A program made the position numbers and the translations under genes. The notes beneath the pieces were generated by a model. The model saw only the letters and a list, made by a program, of their open reading frames with translations, had not been told where the DNA came from and did no database searches. Positions 53,926 to 62,692 of a stretch of 64,000 bases of DNA are shown in pieces. How positions within the stretch are numbered: the first letter of the stretch is position 1; each line of letters opens with the position of its first letter. Where the stretch lies: contig CAVZDW010000008.1 in NCBI GenBank assembly GCA_963774155.1, positions 806,001 to 870,000 of the forward strand, given 5' to 3'. Origin of the DNA: DASSUW01 sp963774155 (GTDB lineage Bacteria; Actinomycetota; Thermoleophilia; Solirubrobacterales; Solirubrobacteraceae).

Positions 53926-55484
53926 TGGCCGCCACGCTCGCGCAGGCCGAGGCCACGGCACCCCGGGCGCGGCGCCCGCGCGGCGAGCTGATCGCGTACG
54001 CGGTGCTCGTCGCCGTCGCCATCGCCCTGCGCTTCATCGACCTCGGCGACCGCCCGTTCCACCACGACGAGAGCCAGGACGCGTACTTCTCCTGGACGTT
54101 CCTGGAATCAGGGGACTACGCGTACAACCCGCTGCTGCACGGCCCGCTGCGCTTCTACCTGACGGCGGCCATGTACGTCGTGTTCGGGGACTCGGACTTC
54201 ACCGCGCGGCTCGCGCCGGCGCTCATGGGCATCCTCATGGTGCCGCTGCCGTACCTGCTGCGGAACCAGATCGGACGCGTCGGAGCGTTCGCGGCGGCGG
54301 TGCTCCTGGCCGTCGGGCCGTCCTACCTCTACTACTCGCGCTTCGCCCGCGAGGACATCTACTTCGCGGCCATCACATTCGCGGCGATCGTCGTCATCTT
54401 CCGCTTCCTCGAGCACCCGCGCCGCCATCAGCCGGCGCTGCTCGGCGCGCTGCTCGCGGCCAGCTTCGCGACCAAGGAGACGACGTTCATCAGCGGGTTC
54501 GTCGGCTTCACGTTCTTCGTGCTCGTGCTGCTGTCGCCGTGGCGCCAACGGGTGATCGCCCCGGTGCGGGCGGTCGGTCTGGACGCGTGGGGCTGGGCGC
54601 TGGCCGCGTTCCTCGGCGTCTACACGATCCTCTTCACGACGTTCCTCACCCACCCGCAGGGGATCGACGGCCTGTACGCGGGCCTCGACTACTGGCTCGG
54701 CCAGCACGACGTGGGGCGTGGCGGCGAGTCGCCCGGCTTCTACCTGATGGTGCTCATCGGGAACGAGCTCCCGTGGCTGCTCCTCGGCGTCGTCGGCCTG
54801 GTGGTGGCGGTGCGGCGGCGGTCGCTGCTCGGCGCCTTCCTGGCCTGGGCCTTCGTGCTCTCGCTCGTCATCTACTCGTGGGCCGGCGAGAAGTTCGCCT
54901 GGCTCGTGCTGCACCCGCTGCTGCCGCTGATCCTGCTCGCCGGCATGGGCATCCAGGGCATCTGGGAGGCGCGGCGGCGCTGGTACGGCGCGGTCGGCGT
55001 GGCCGTGGTGGGCGCCGGCTTCGCCTTCGCCGCCTACACGTCCTTCCTCGTCAACGCCGAGCACCGCGCCGACCCGCGCGAGCTGCTGGTCGCCACGCAG
55101 TCCTCCGAGGAGGTCGCCCGCACCGCCCGCCAGATCGCCGCTCGCGCCGAGAGCCGGCCGACCACGATCACGGTCGACGCCTCGGAGGGCGCGACGTTCC
55201 CGTGGGCCTGGTACTTCCGCGACTTCCCGGTCTCCTATGTCGAGCTCGGCGCGACCGGCGAGCCGCCCGACAGCGACGTGCTCGTCCTCACGCAGGCGGC
55301 GAACGACCGCCTGAGCCCCGCGCTCGCAGGCTACGACGCCCGTGAGATCCCGTTCCGCGTCTGGTGGGACCGCTCGGAGGACAAGTTCATGGCGTCGCCG
55401 GCCGAGTGGTGGCGGTGGTTCACGAAGCGCGAGCCGTGGAGCCCTACCGGCGGGATGCCGGAGTGGATCCACCAGAAGCCGTGA
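53925..55484 (+). CDS. Agl23-like (TIGR03663) GT39-type membrane glycosyltransferase
   Basis: The 519-residue protein has about 11 helices. The first loop FHHDESQDAYFSW carries the acidic pair used by GT-C enzymes, followed by YNPLLHGPLRFYL and YYSRFAREDIYF. This matches TIGR03663, often linked to flippase-like and DUF2298 genes, as here. It overlaps the 3' end of the convergent DUF2298 gene by 41 bases. The glycan is unknown. Confidence 0.85.
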   Translation: MAATLAQAEATAPRARRPRGELIAYAVLVAVAIALRFIDLGDRPFHHDESQDAYFSWTFLESGDYAYNPLLHGPLRFYLTAAMYVVFGDSDFTARLAPALMGILMVPLPYLLRNQIGRVGAFAAAVLLAVGPSYLYYSRFAREDIYFAAITFAAIVVIFRFLEHPRRHQPALLGALLAASFATKETTFISGFVGFTFFVLVLLSPWRQRVIAPVRAVGLDAWGWALAAFLGVYTILFTTFLTHPQGIDGLYAGLDYWLGQHDVGRGGESPGFYLMVLIGNELPWLLLGVVGLVVAVRRRSLLGAFLAWAFVLSLVIYSWAGEKFAWLVLHPLLPLILLAGMGIQGIWEARRRWYGAVGVAVVGAGFAFAAYTSFLVNAEHRADPRELLVATQSSEEVARTARQIAARAESRPTTITVDASEGATFPWAWYFRDFPVSYVELGATGEPPDSDVLVLTQAANDRLSPALAGYDAREIPFRVWWDRSEDKFMASPAEWWRWFTKREPWSPTGGMPEWIHQKP

Positions 55485-57702
55485 GCCGCCACACCGACGT
55501 CCCCGCGCGGTCGTAGACCCGCTCGCCCAGCGCGTCCCACTTGGCCAGCCCGGCGTCGCCGTAGGTGGTGCGCTCGATCGGCCCGTACACGACGTAGCCG
55601 ATCCGGTAGCGGCCGATCAGCTCGCGGGCCTGCTCGAGGTCGGTGGTCGTGTAGAGCGTGCGGACGTCCTCCTCGCGGCCGTCCGGATCGTGGCCCCACT
55701 GCAGCTCGTGGCCGGGCCAGCCGAGGACCGTGGCGCGGCCGGTGAACGTCGAGATCCGTGCGTGGCCGAAGGCCGAGTAGTCCTCCCCCACGGCCTCGAG
55801 CACGACCGCGCTGCCCGCGCTGTTGGCCCGCAGCCAGCTGATCGCCCCCGGGTCGCCCGGCGCCGCCTCGCGCAGCCAGCCGAGGCCGTCGAGCGTCGGC
55901 GTGCCGGCGAAGCCGCCCGTGCGCGCGTAGGTGCCGGCGTACGGATAGACGAGGCCGAGCAGGAGCGCGAGGCCCGCCCCGACCGCCCACACCGGCCAGC
56001 CACGGCGCGGCAGGTGCGCGCCGGCCCACGGCAGCGCGCAGGCGGCGGCGATGGCGAGCAGCACCCAGGCCTGGTAGCCGAGCTTGAAGACCGTGTTCAT
56101 CCGGAACAGGTCGGTGCCGTCGAAGGCGTCGCGGACGTAGACCAGCTCGGGGATCAGCACGCAGATGACGCCGCCGGAGATCAGCAGCCAGAGGAACCGC
56201 TCCGGCGGCACGAGGCGGCTCGAGAGCAGCGACCCGACGGCCACCGCTCCAGCGGCGGCGAGCCCGGCGATGCCGGCCAGGTCGGCCGTGGCCAGGGCCG
56301 AGCCGACGAAGATCACCGCCACGGCGCCCCAGATGAACGTGCGGACCGGGTGTCGTGTGGCCAGCACCCGCGCCGCGAAGGCCGCCGCCAGCAGCCAGGC
56401 GAAGATGCCGTAGAGCAGCGCGAGATCTCCCGCGAAGGAGGAGAACGGCCGCCGCTCGTCGACCAGCCCGATGCCGCTGGCCGCCGGGTCGTAGTCCAGC
56501 CAGAACGGCAGGACGAGGACGACGCTGGCGATCAGCACGAGGACGAGCCAGCTCACCGCGTAGCCGCGGCGGCCGGCGCTCGCGGGGTCGCGGAGCCAGG
56601 CGGCGACGGCCAGCACGAGCAGCCCGGCGACCACCGGATAGGACCACGAGTTGATCGCGTAGAGGACGCCGATGGCCAGGCCGGCGGCGAGCGCCTCGGC
56701 CACGCCGCGCAGCACGGCGTCGCCACGCGGGCCGCGGAGCACGACCTGCAGCACGAAGCCGAGCGCCAGCAGCGTGAACGGGAGCGCCAGCACATGCGCG
56801 TGGAGGTCCCCGAGCAGGAACGAGAACCACGGGAACTCGTTGATCGTCCCCGGGATCACGCGCGAGGCGGCGAACCAGTCGTAGTCGCCCGGCGGGTCGG
56901 CGGCGTCGATCCACTCCCGCACGCCGGCGAGGTTGCCGAGCACGAGGCAGACCACCACGGCGGTCACGCCCACGGCGACCGGGCCGCCGCGCACGCCCGC
57001 GAGGCGCGGCCGCGCGGCCGCCCACACGGTCCCGGCCAGCGTGAACGCGGCCGTCGCGGCCAGCGCGACCAGCAGGGCGAGCGCGAGGTTGTACCCCACG
57101 TCCGGCCGTACGCCGACCACCTTGATGACGATCGCCATCGCCAGGTGGCCGAGGTAGTAGTAGTTGATGTCCTCGCCCGCCATCCACGGGTCGTGCGGCG
57201 GGAACGAGCTGGAGGCGTTCGCGGCGTTGATGAACGCCATGTCCATCGGCTTCTCCGTCCCCCACACGTCCGGCGAGTAGGCGACGAGGAGCGCCATCGC
57301 CGCGAAGACGACGACGAACACGACCTCCGAGCCGAGCCACAGCCGCCGCCGCGCCGGGTCGGTCACGGGCAGGGCCCGTGCGCTCACCCATTCGGCGCGG
57401 CGCCGCGCCCACCATCCGGAGGGCGCGTCGCTCAGCCGCGAGGCGAGCGCGCGCTGCCGGGCGGCCGCCAGCACCCCGGCGACCGCGATCAGGCCGGCCA
57501 CCACGAGCACCGTCGCCGTGGAGTACTCGACCGGGGTGATCGACGCGAGCATCCAGACGACCCACGTGAGGAGCAGCAGCCCGAGCGGCTTGGCGAACCC
57601 GAGCCCGGCCCCGGGCAGCCGTCCGAACGCGAGCCCCGCGAGCGGGACGGCCGCGAGGCCCACGAGCTCGACCAGGACGAAGAAGCCGAGCGCCTCGGGC
57701 AC
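55444..57702 (-). CDS. DUF2298 (YYY-domain) membrane protein
   Basis: The 752-residue protein has many helices. The motif EDINYYYLGH gives the family its YYY name. The pattern FPPHDPWMAGE and LGDLHAHVLALPF fits GT-C enzymes of the DUF2298/TIGR03662 group. The GTG at 57702 is chosen for the TAGCCT box 7 bases upstream (57715-57710, minus). It likely acts with the neighbouring Agl23-like protein in surface glycosylation. Confidence 0.85.
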   Translation of the reverse strand: MPEALGFFVLVELVGLAAVPLAGLAFGRLPGAGLGFAKPLGLLLLTWVVWMLASITPVEYSTATVLVVAGLIAVAGVLAAARQRALASRLSDAPSGWWARRRAEWVSARALPVTDPARRRLWLGSEVVFVVVFAAMALLVAYSPDVWGTEKPMDMAFINAANASSSFPPHDPWMAGEDINYYYLGHLAMAIVIKVVGVRPDVGYNLALALLVALAATAAFTLAGTVWAAARPRLAGVRGGPVAVGVTAVVVCLVLGNLAGVREWIDAADPPGDYDWFAASRVIPGTINEFPWFSFLLGDLHAHVLALPFTLLALGFVLQVVLRGPRGDAVLRGVAEALAAGLAIGVLYAINSWSYPVVAGLLVLAVAAWLRDPASAGRRGYAVSWLVLVLIASVVLVLPFWLDYDPAASGIGLVDERRPFSSFAGDLALLYGIFAWLLAAAFAARVLATRHPVRTFIWGAVAVIFVGSALATADLAGIAGLAAAGAVAVGSLLSSRLVPPERFLWLLISGGVICVLIPELVYVRDAFDGTDLFRMNTVFKLGYQAWVLLAIAAACALPWAGAHLPRRGWPVWAVGAGLALLLGLVYPYAGTYARTGGFAGTPTLDGLGWLREAAPGDPGAISWLRANSAGSAVVLEAVGEDYSAFGHARISTFTGRATVLGWPGHELQWGHDPDGREEDVRTLYTTTDLEQARELIGRYRIGYVVYGPIERTTYGDAGLAKWDALGERVYDRAGTSVWRLTASGGSTPASRR

Positions 57703-57709
57703 CGGCCGC

Positions 57710-57737
57710 AGGCTAGACCCTCGACCGGCACTAGGCT
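57710..57737. promoter_or_regulatory. Back-to-back -10 boxes of divergent leaderless genes
   Basis: TAGCCT reads on the minus strand at 57715-57710, 7 bases before the DUF2298 GTG. TAGGCT reads on the plus strand at 57732-57737, 8 bases before the enolase-family ATG at 57746. Both genes would have nearly no 5' UTR. Confidence 0.55.
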
Positions 57738-57745
57738 CACACACC

Positions 57746-58804
57746 ATGAGCACCTATGAGCGAGTCGCCGACCTGCCCCTCACGATCGACGACTACGCGC
57801 TCGAAGGGCTCTCGCGGATGGTGGGCAGTGGATTCGAGCGGCTGACCACGATCATCCACCTGCGCGGCGGCGGCGAGGAGGGACTCGGCGAGGACGTCAC
57901 GTACGACCCCGACGCGCAACGCAGCCAGCAGGAGCGCGGCCCGGAGCTGCCGCTCGCCGGCGAGTGGACGTTCGACGGCTTCTCCGAGCACCTGGGGACG
58001 CTCGACCTCTTCTCCGGCGAGGAGCTCACGCAACCCGCGTTCCGCGACTATCGCCGCTGGGCGTTCGAGAGCGCGGCGCTCGACCTCGCCCTGCGCCAGG
58101 CCGGCACGTCGCTCGCCGATGTCGTCGGGCGCGAGCTCCGCCCCGTGACCTTCGTCGTCTCCACGCGCATGGGCGAGCCGCCGAGCATCGAGGCCGTCAC
58201 GCGCCGGCTCGCGCGCTACCCCGACCTGCGCTTCAAGCTCGACGGCACGCCGGACTGGGGCGACGATCTGATCGACGCGCTGGTCGAGACCGGCGCGGTC
58301 GACTCGATCGACTTCAAGGGGGCCTACAAGGGCACGCCGGTCGACACGCCGACCGACCCGGCCTTCTACCGCCGCATCGCCGAGGCGTTCCCGGACGCCT
58401 GGCTCGAGGACCCGGACCTCGAGACGGAGGAGGCCCGCGAAGCGCTGCGCCCGTACGAGGAGCGCATCACCTGGGACGCGCCGATCCACTCGGTGGACGA
58501 CATCCTCGCCGCGCCCGTGGTCCCGCGCACGGTGAACCTCAAGCCCTCGCGCTTCGGGAGCGTGAAGGCGCTGTTCGAGGGCTACGACTTCTGCGACGAG
58601 CGCGGGATGGGCGCCTACGGCGGCGGCCAGTACGAGCTCGGCGTCGGCCGCGGGCAGATCCAGTACCTGGCCGCGCTCTTCCACCCCGACGAGCCGAACG
58701 ACATCGCCCCGGGCGGGTATGACCTCCTCGATCCCGAGCCGGGCTTGCCCGAGAGCCCACTCACCCCCGACGCCGAGGCCACCGGATTTCGCCGGCGGTC
58801 GTAG
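57746..58804 (+). CDS. Enolase-superfamily (mandelate racemase/MLE-like) enzyme
   Basis: The 352-residue protein has the N-terminal capping part and a barrel with RFKLDG, DSIDFKG, LEDPDLE and NLKPSRFG at positions of the Lys and acidic metal ligands of the superfamily. The spacing is atypical for well-known members. The reaction cannot be assigned. ATG at 57746 has an adjacent TAGGCT box. Confidence 0.7.
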   Translation: MSTYERVADLPLTIDDYALEGLSRMVGSGFERLTTIIHLRGGGEEGLGEDVTYDPDAQRSQQERGPELPLAGEWTFDGFSEHLGTLDLFSGEELTQPAFRDYRRWAFESAALDLALRQAGTSLADVVGRELRPVTFVVSTRMGEPPSIEAVTRRLARYPDLRFKLDGTPDWGDDLIDALVETGAVDSIDFKGAYKGTPVDTPTDPAFYRRIAEAFPDAWLEDPDLETEEAREALRPYEERITWDAPIHSVDDILAAPVVPRTVNLKPSRFGSVKALFEGYDFCDERGMGAYGGGQYELGVGRGQIQYLAALFHPDEPNDIAPGGYDLLDPEPGLPESPLTPDAEATGFRRRS

Positions 58805-58818
58805 AATCGACGGTCCAC

Positions 58819-59457
58819 ATGGCCCCCAAGCAGCGACAGATCAAGATCGAGCAGAAGGGCGCGCTCGCCGAGATGCAGCGGCTGGAAGGCCGCAGCGACG
58901 AGGAGCTCGAGGCCGAGACCCGCTTCCGGTCGGCCGCCCAGGCGATCCTGGGCGCCCGCGCGGCCGAGCGGATGGACGCCAAGCGCTCGCGTGAGCACTT
59001 CCGCGCGGCGATCGCCGCCGCCCGCCCGCAGGAGCGCCTGCAGCTGCGGCGGATGGCCGAGGCCTCGCTCGCCCTCGCCGAGCGCCGCGCCGGCGACCTC
59101 AAGGTCGCCGCCGAGAAGCTCGGCCAGGAGCCGCCGTCGAGCCGCCAGCTCTTCATGCTGCAGCTGATGGGCTACATCGCCCCGCCGCCGGGCTCCGGCA
59201 TGGCCCGGCGCATCGGCGGCGTGCTGCTCGTGGTGGCGATCATCGTCGTGCTGCTCGCGATCGGCTGGGGCATCGTGCAGCTCGTCGCGCTGCCGTTCGG
59301 CGGCATCGGCACGGGCGTCTCGGTCTTCTGGGGCTTCCTGCTCGTGGCCGTCGTCCTGGGCGTGCTGGCCGTGGTGGGCCGCCGCCGCCAGAAGCGGGCA
59401 CGGGCGCGTGCGGCCGAGCAGCGTGCGGACATGCTCGGCAGCGGCCGGAGGCGCTGA
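58819..59457 (+). CDS. Two-helix membrane protein with charged N-terminus
   Basis: The 212-residue protein has about 115 charged helical residues, then two helices (GVLLVVAIIVVLLAIGWGIV and FWGFLLVAVVLGVLAVV) and an Arg-rich tail. A TAGAAT box lies 11 bases upstream of the ATG. No family is recognised. Confidence 0.65.
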   Translation: MAPKQRQIKIEQKGALAEMQRLEGRSDEELEAETRFRSAAQAILGARAAERMDAKRSREHFRAAIAAARPQERLQLRRMAEASLALAERRAGDLKVAAEKLGQEPPSSRQLFMLQLMGYIAPPPGSGMARRIGGVLLVVAIIVVLLAIGWGIVQLVALPFGGIGTGVSVFWGFLLVAVVLGVLAVVGRRRQKRARARAAEQRADMLGSGRRR

Positions 59458-59494
59458 AAGCTCACGTTTGCGGCGCGCGTCGCGTTCTTCTGAC

Positions 59495-59962
59495 GTGACC
59501 GCGGTCGTACTGCCACCGTTCTGGACGCTCGTCGAGCGCCACGGCGACGAGCTGCTCGCCCACGCGCGAAGGCTCGCCGGCGACCAGCACGCCGAGGACG
59601 TCCTGCAGGACGCGCTGCTGCGCGCGCTGCGCGCCTATCCGCGGCTGCGTCACGCCGATCACCTGCGCGCGTGGCTGTACCGCGTGACCACGACCGCCGC
59701 GATCGACCTCCATCGCTCGCGCCGGCGCGACGTGGTCACCGACGAGGTGCCGACCCCCGCCGTGGTGGACAGCTACGACGAGGGCGCCTTCGAGGCCCTG
59801 ATCGCGCCCCTGCCCGACGGCGCGCAGGCCGCCCTGCGGCTGCGCTTCGTCGACGACCTGGACTACGAGGGCATCGCTGCCCGGCTCGGCATATCCACCG
59901 TCGCCGCCCGCCAGCGCGTGTCGACCGCCGTACGGACCCTGCGAGAGAGAGCCGCCGCATGA
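59495..59962 (+). CDS. ECF-type sigma-70 factor
   Basis: The 155-residue sigma factor has region 2 (AEDVLQDALLRALRAYPRL, LRAWLYRVTTTAAIDL) and region 4 (LRFVDDLDYEGIAARLGIS, TVAARQRVSTAVRTLRER). Start is a GTG. No anti-sigma factor is adjacent; instead it is coupled (ATGA) to a methyltransferase, a known actinobacterial pairing, suggesting alkylation or stress control. Confidence 0.88.
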   Translation: MTAVVLPPFWTLVERHGDELLAHARRLAGDQHAEDVLQDALLRALRAYPRLRHADHLRAWLYRVTTTAAIDLHRSRRRDVVTDEVPTPAVVDSYDEGAFEALIAPLPDGAQAALRLRFVDDLDYEGIAARLGISTVAARQRVSTAVRTLRERAAA

Positions 59963-60537
59963 CCCCGCTCCCCGACACCCTGCTCGAGGCCGTCGCCGCC
60001 GCCGCGGTGCGCGAGGGCCTCGCCGACGCCGTCTTCACCCGGCTGCGGACCCCGATCGGCCGCCTGCTCGTCGTCCAGGGCCCGGCCGGCGTGGTCCGCG
60101 TGGGCTTCGAGGAGGAGCCCGAGGACCACGTGCTCGCCGAGGTCGCGGGCCGCCTCGGGCCGCGGATCGTCGGCTCCGACCGCGAGCTGGGCCCGACACG
60201 AGACGCTCTGGACGCGTACTTCGCGGGCGAGACGCTGGCCGCCGTGCCCGTCGACCTGTCGATGGTCGGCGCGCCGTTCCGGCGGGCGGTCCTCGAGACC
60301 CTCCACGACTCCGTGGCCTCCGGCGACGTCGTCACCTACGGCGCGCTGGCCCGGCGGGCCGGCAACGAGCGAGCGTTCCGCGCCGCCGCGACCGCCTGCG
60401 CGCGCAATCCCGTGCCGATCCTCGTGCCGTGCCACCGCGTGGTTCCGGCCAGCGGCGGCATCGGGGCGTACGGGGGCGGGCCGGCGCGCAAGCGGGCTCT
60501 GCTCGAGCTCGAGGGCGCTTCGTTGCGCTCCGCGTAA
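59959..60537 (+). CDS. ogt: Methylated-DNA-protein cysteine methyltransferase (MGMT/Ogt)
   Basis: The 192-residue protein has the active-site motif PCHRV with Cys158, preceded by GDVVTYGALARRAGN and ARNPVPIL. It repairs O6-alkylguanine by suicidal transfer. The TAA stop at 60535-60537 lies in the first bases of structured repeat B. Confidence 0.92.
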   Translation: MTPLPDTLLEAVAAAAVREGLADAVFTRLRTPIGRLLVVQGPAGVVRVGFEEEPEDHVLAEVAGRLGPRIVGSDRELGPTRDALDAYFAGETLAAVPVDLSMVGAPFRRAVLETLHDSVASGDVVTYGALARRAGNERAFRAAATACARNPVPILVPCHRVVPASGGIGAYGGGPARKRALLELEGASLRSA

Positions 60538-60720
60538 CCCCGGCTGGGTAAGGCGGCGAGGGGATCGGCCGCGCTCGTCGTCCGTGGCGCGTAATCCGCG
60601 ATATGCGCGGATTACTCGCCACGAAGCGGTCCGTGGCGGGTAACCCCCGCATATCGGGGGAAATCCGCCACGGACGACCGGCGCGGCCGGCTCCCTCGCT
60701 TCCCTACCCAGCCGGGGTTC
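60534..60720. repeat. Structured repeat B: long inverted arms with two hairpins
   Basis: The left arm (GTAACCCCGGCTGGGTAAGG onward, through CGTCCG) pairs with the right arm (CGGACGACC to GCCGGGGTT) over about 50 bases with few mismatches. Hairpin 1 (60584-60622) is nearly identical to that of copy A. Hairpin 2 (60631-60673) pairs CCGTGGCGG/CCGCCACGG and CCCCCG/CGGGGG around CATAT. The copy A second stem is different in sequence but also fully paired. It begins within the stop of the MGMT gene. Confidence 0.85.
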
Positions 60721-60783
60721 CGCGCCGGGCAACGAGCGCGTTAGGGATCCCCCCGATGCGACGCAGCCCCCGCAGAACAGAGG

Positions 60784-61992
60784 ATGCGCGGCATGCTCCT
60801 CAGAACCCTGCTGGTCGCCGCCGCGCTGGTGCTCGTCCCGGCCGCCGCCGCCCAAGCCGACTCGATCGTCTTCGTCAAGGACAGCAACGTCTGGGTCGCC
60901 TCCCCCGACGGCTCGAACCAGCGCCAGCTGACCCGCGACGGCACGGCCGACTTCCCGTACCGCTCGCCGTCGCAGGCCGATGACGGCACCGTGGCCGCGG
61001 CGCATGTCGACAGCGTCAAGCTGATCCGCCGCGACGGGCGGACCATCCGCGAGCTCGACCCGCCGGCGCTCACCAACTCCGTCAGCCACCCGATGGACGG
61101 CGCGGCGGTCGATGTCGCGCTGTCGCCCGACGGCACGAAGGTCGCCTACAGCTTCGCCAGCTTCTCGTGTCCGGTCGGCGCGTCGTGCGGCGCTCGCACC
61201 GTCACCGGCTACATGACCGCGACCGGCCAGCCGCTCCCCGGCAACCTCTACCTCAACAACCCGAGCTGGGTCTCCAACACCCGGACGCTCGTGTTCGGCG
61301 GCTACCTGCACCAGGTCAACACGCACGATCAGGGCGCCGCCGAGGACGTGCACTGGTTCGACGACTACGAGATCGTCGGCCAGGCGGACTCGACCGACCT
61401 CGGTGACGGCGAGCTGGCCGCCACCGGCGACCGGATCGCGCTGGTCCGCGGCTACGGCAGCGACACCCACATCATGTGGTACTCGCTCAGCGGCCCGCCG
61501 CCCGCGCTGCCGGCGATGCAGTGCGCCACCGGCAAGCTCGAGGGGCTGCACGGCCCGACGTGGGCGCCCGACGGCCAGTCGCTGGCCTGGGGCGAGCCGG
61601 ACGGCGTGTGGATCAAGCCGAGCGCGCTCGACTGCGCGGTTCAGCCGGCGCTCGTCATCCCGGGCGGGAGCGAGCCGGATTGGGGTCCCGCCGACCCGGG
61701 CGCCCCGGCCGCCGCCGTCAAGCCCAAGCTCAAGAGCGTCCGCGCGACGAAGAAGCGCGTCACCGCCTCGGTCCCCTGCGCCACGGCCTGCATCGTCCAG
61801 GCGAAGCTGCTGCACAAGGGCCGCAAGGTCGCCACGAAGAAGGTCGTCCTCCCCGCGGCCGGCACCGCCAAGGTCGCGCTCGCGCCCAAGAAGCGGCTCA
61901 AGCCGCGCGCCAAGGTGACCGTCCAGCTCACCGTCACGCTCTCGGACGGCGCGGCGACGACGCTGAAGAAGGCGGTGCGGGTCAGCCGCTGA
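60784..61992 (+). CDS. Secreted WD40/TolB-like propeller protein
   Basis: The 402-residue protein has a signal peptide (TLLVAAALVLVPAAAAQA) and TolB-like blades (IVFVKDSNVWVASPDGSNQ, VDVALSPDGTKVAYSF, PTWAPDGQSLAWGE). A Lys-rich Ig-like C-terminal region (about 310-402) follows. Function unknown, probably extracytoplasmic. It overlaps the convergent cyclophilin gene by 11 bases. The 246-base gap upstream holds repeat B. Confidence 0.75.
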   Translation: MRGMLLRTLLVAAALVLVPAAAAQADSIVFVKDSNVWVASPDGSNQRQLTRDGTADFPYRSPSQADDGTVAAAHVDSVKLIRRDGRTIRELDPPALTNSVSHPMDGAAVDVALSPDGTKVAYSFASFSCPVGASCGARTVTGYMTATGQPLPGNLYLNNPSWVSNTRTLVFGGYLHQVNTHDQGAAEDVHWFDDYEIVGQADSTDLGDGELAATGDRIALVRGYGSDTHIMWYSLSGPPPALPAMQCATGKLEGLHGPTWAPDGQSLAWGEPDGVWIKPSALDCAVQPALVIPGGSEPDWGPADPGAPAAAVKPKLKSVRATKKRVTASVPCATACIVQAKLLHKGRKVATKKVVLPAAGTAKVALAPKKRLKPRAKVTVQLTVTLSDGAATTLKKAVRVSR

Positions 61993-62668
61993 CGGCGACC
62001 TTGACCGACGAGATGACCACCGGCTCCAGCGGCGCCTCGGTGGCGGGATCGGTCTCCGCGACCCCGATCTTGTCCACCACGTCCTGGCCGGCGGTCACCT
62101 TGCCGAGGAGCGCGTAGTCCGGCGGGAGCTGCGCGTCCTCGGCGGTCACCACGAAGAACTGGCTGCCCGACGTGCCCGCCGGCTCGGTGCCGGTCTTGGC
62201 CATCGCGACGACGCCCTTCGAGTAGACGAGATCCTGCGGCGGCGCCTCGGTCACGGAGAACCCGGGCCCGCCCGTGCCGTCGCCCTTCGGGTCGCCGCCC
62301 TGGATCACGAAGCCCGCGACGATGCGGTGGAACGTCGTGCCCTCGTAGAAGCCCTCGTCGGCGAGCGTCTTGAACGACCCGCCGGTCTTCGGCGCCTGCT
62401 TGGGGTCGAGCGTGATCTCGAAGTCGCCGCAGTTGGTCGACACCGTGGCGACGTAGGTCTTGCCGGCCTCGAGCTGCTCCTTCGGCTTGGCGAGGTCGCC
62501 CTCCCCCTTGGGCTTGGGCGCCTCGGTCGCCTCGCAGCCGGCGGGAGCGGCCTCCTCGGTCGGCGTCGGGGTGGCCGCGGTCTCACCGGAGCTGTCGTCG
62601 TCATCGCCGCAGGCGGCGACGAAGAGGGCGCAGATCAGGCACAGGAGCAGGACGGGGAGCCGCGACAT
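61982..62668 (-). CDS. Cyclophilin-type peptidyl-prolyl isomerase lipoprotein
   Basis: The 228-residue protein has a lipobox LFVAAC (Cys20), an acidic Thr/Pro linker and a cyclophilin domain with FHRIVAGFVIQGGDP, GTSGSQFFV and LGKVTAGQDVVD, the catalytic signatures. It assists folding of exported proteins at the membrane surface. Confidence 0.93.
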   Translation of the reverse strand: MSRLPVLLLCLICALFVAACGDDDDSSGETAATPTPTEEAAPAGCEATEAPKPKGEGDLAKPKEQLEAGKTYVATVSTNCGDFEITLDPKQAPKTGGSFKTLADEGFYEGTTFHRIVAGFVIQGGDPKGDGTGGPGFSVTEAPPQDLVYSKGVVAMAKTGTEPAGTSGSQFFVVTAEDAQLPPDYALLGKVTAGQDVVDKIGVAETDPATEAPLEPVVISSVKVAVSG

Positions 62669-62676
62669 GGGCGGCG

Positions 62677-62686
62677 ATGATAGACA
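62677..62686. promoter_or_regulatory. Overlapping divergent -10 boxes
   Basis: TATCAT (minus, 62682-62677) is 8 bases before the cyclophilin ATG; TAGACA (plus, 62681-62686) is 6 bases before the HAD GTG. The intergenic gap is only 24 bases, so the two promoters must compete. Confidence 0.45.
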
Positions 62687-62692
62687 CGCACC

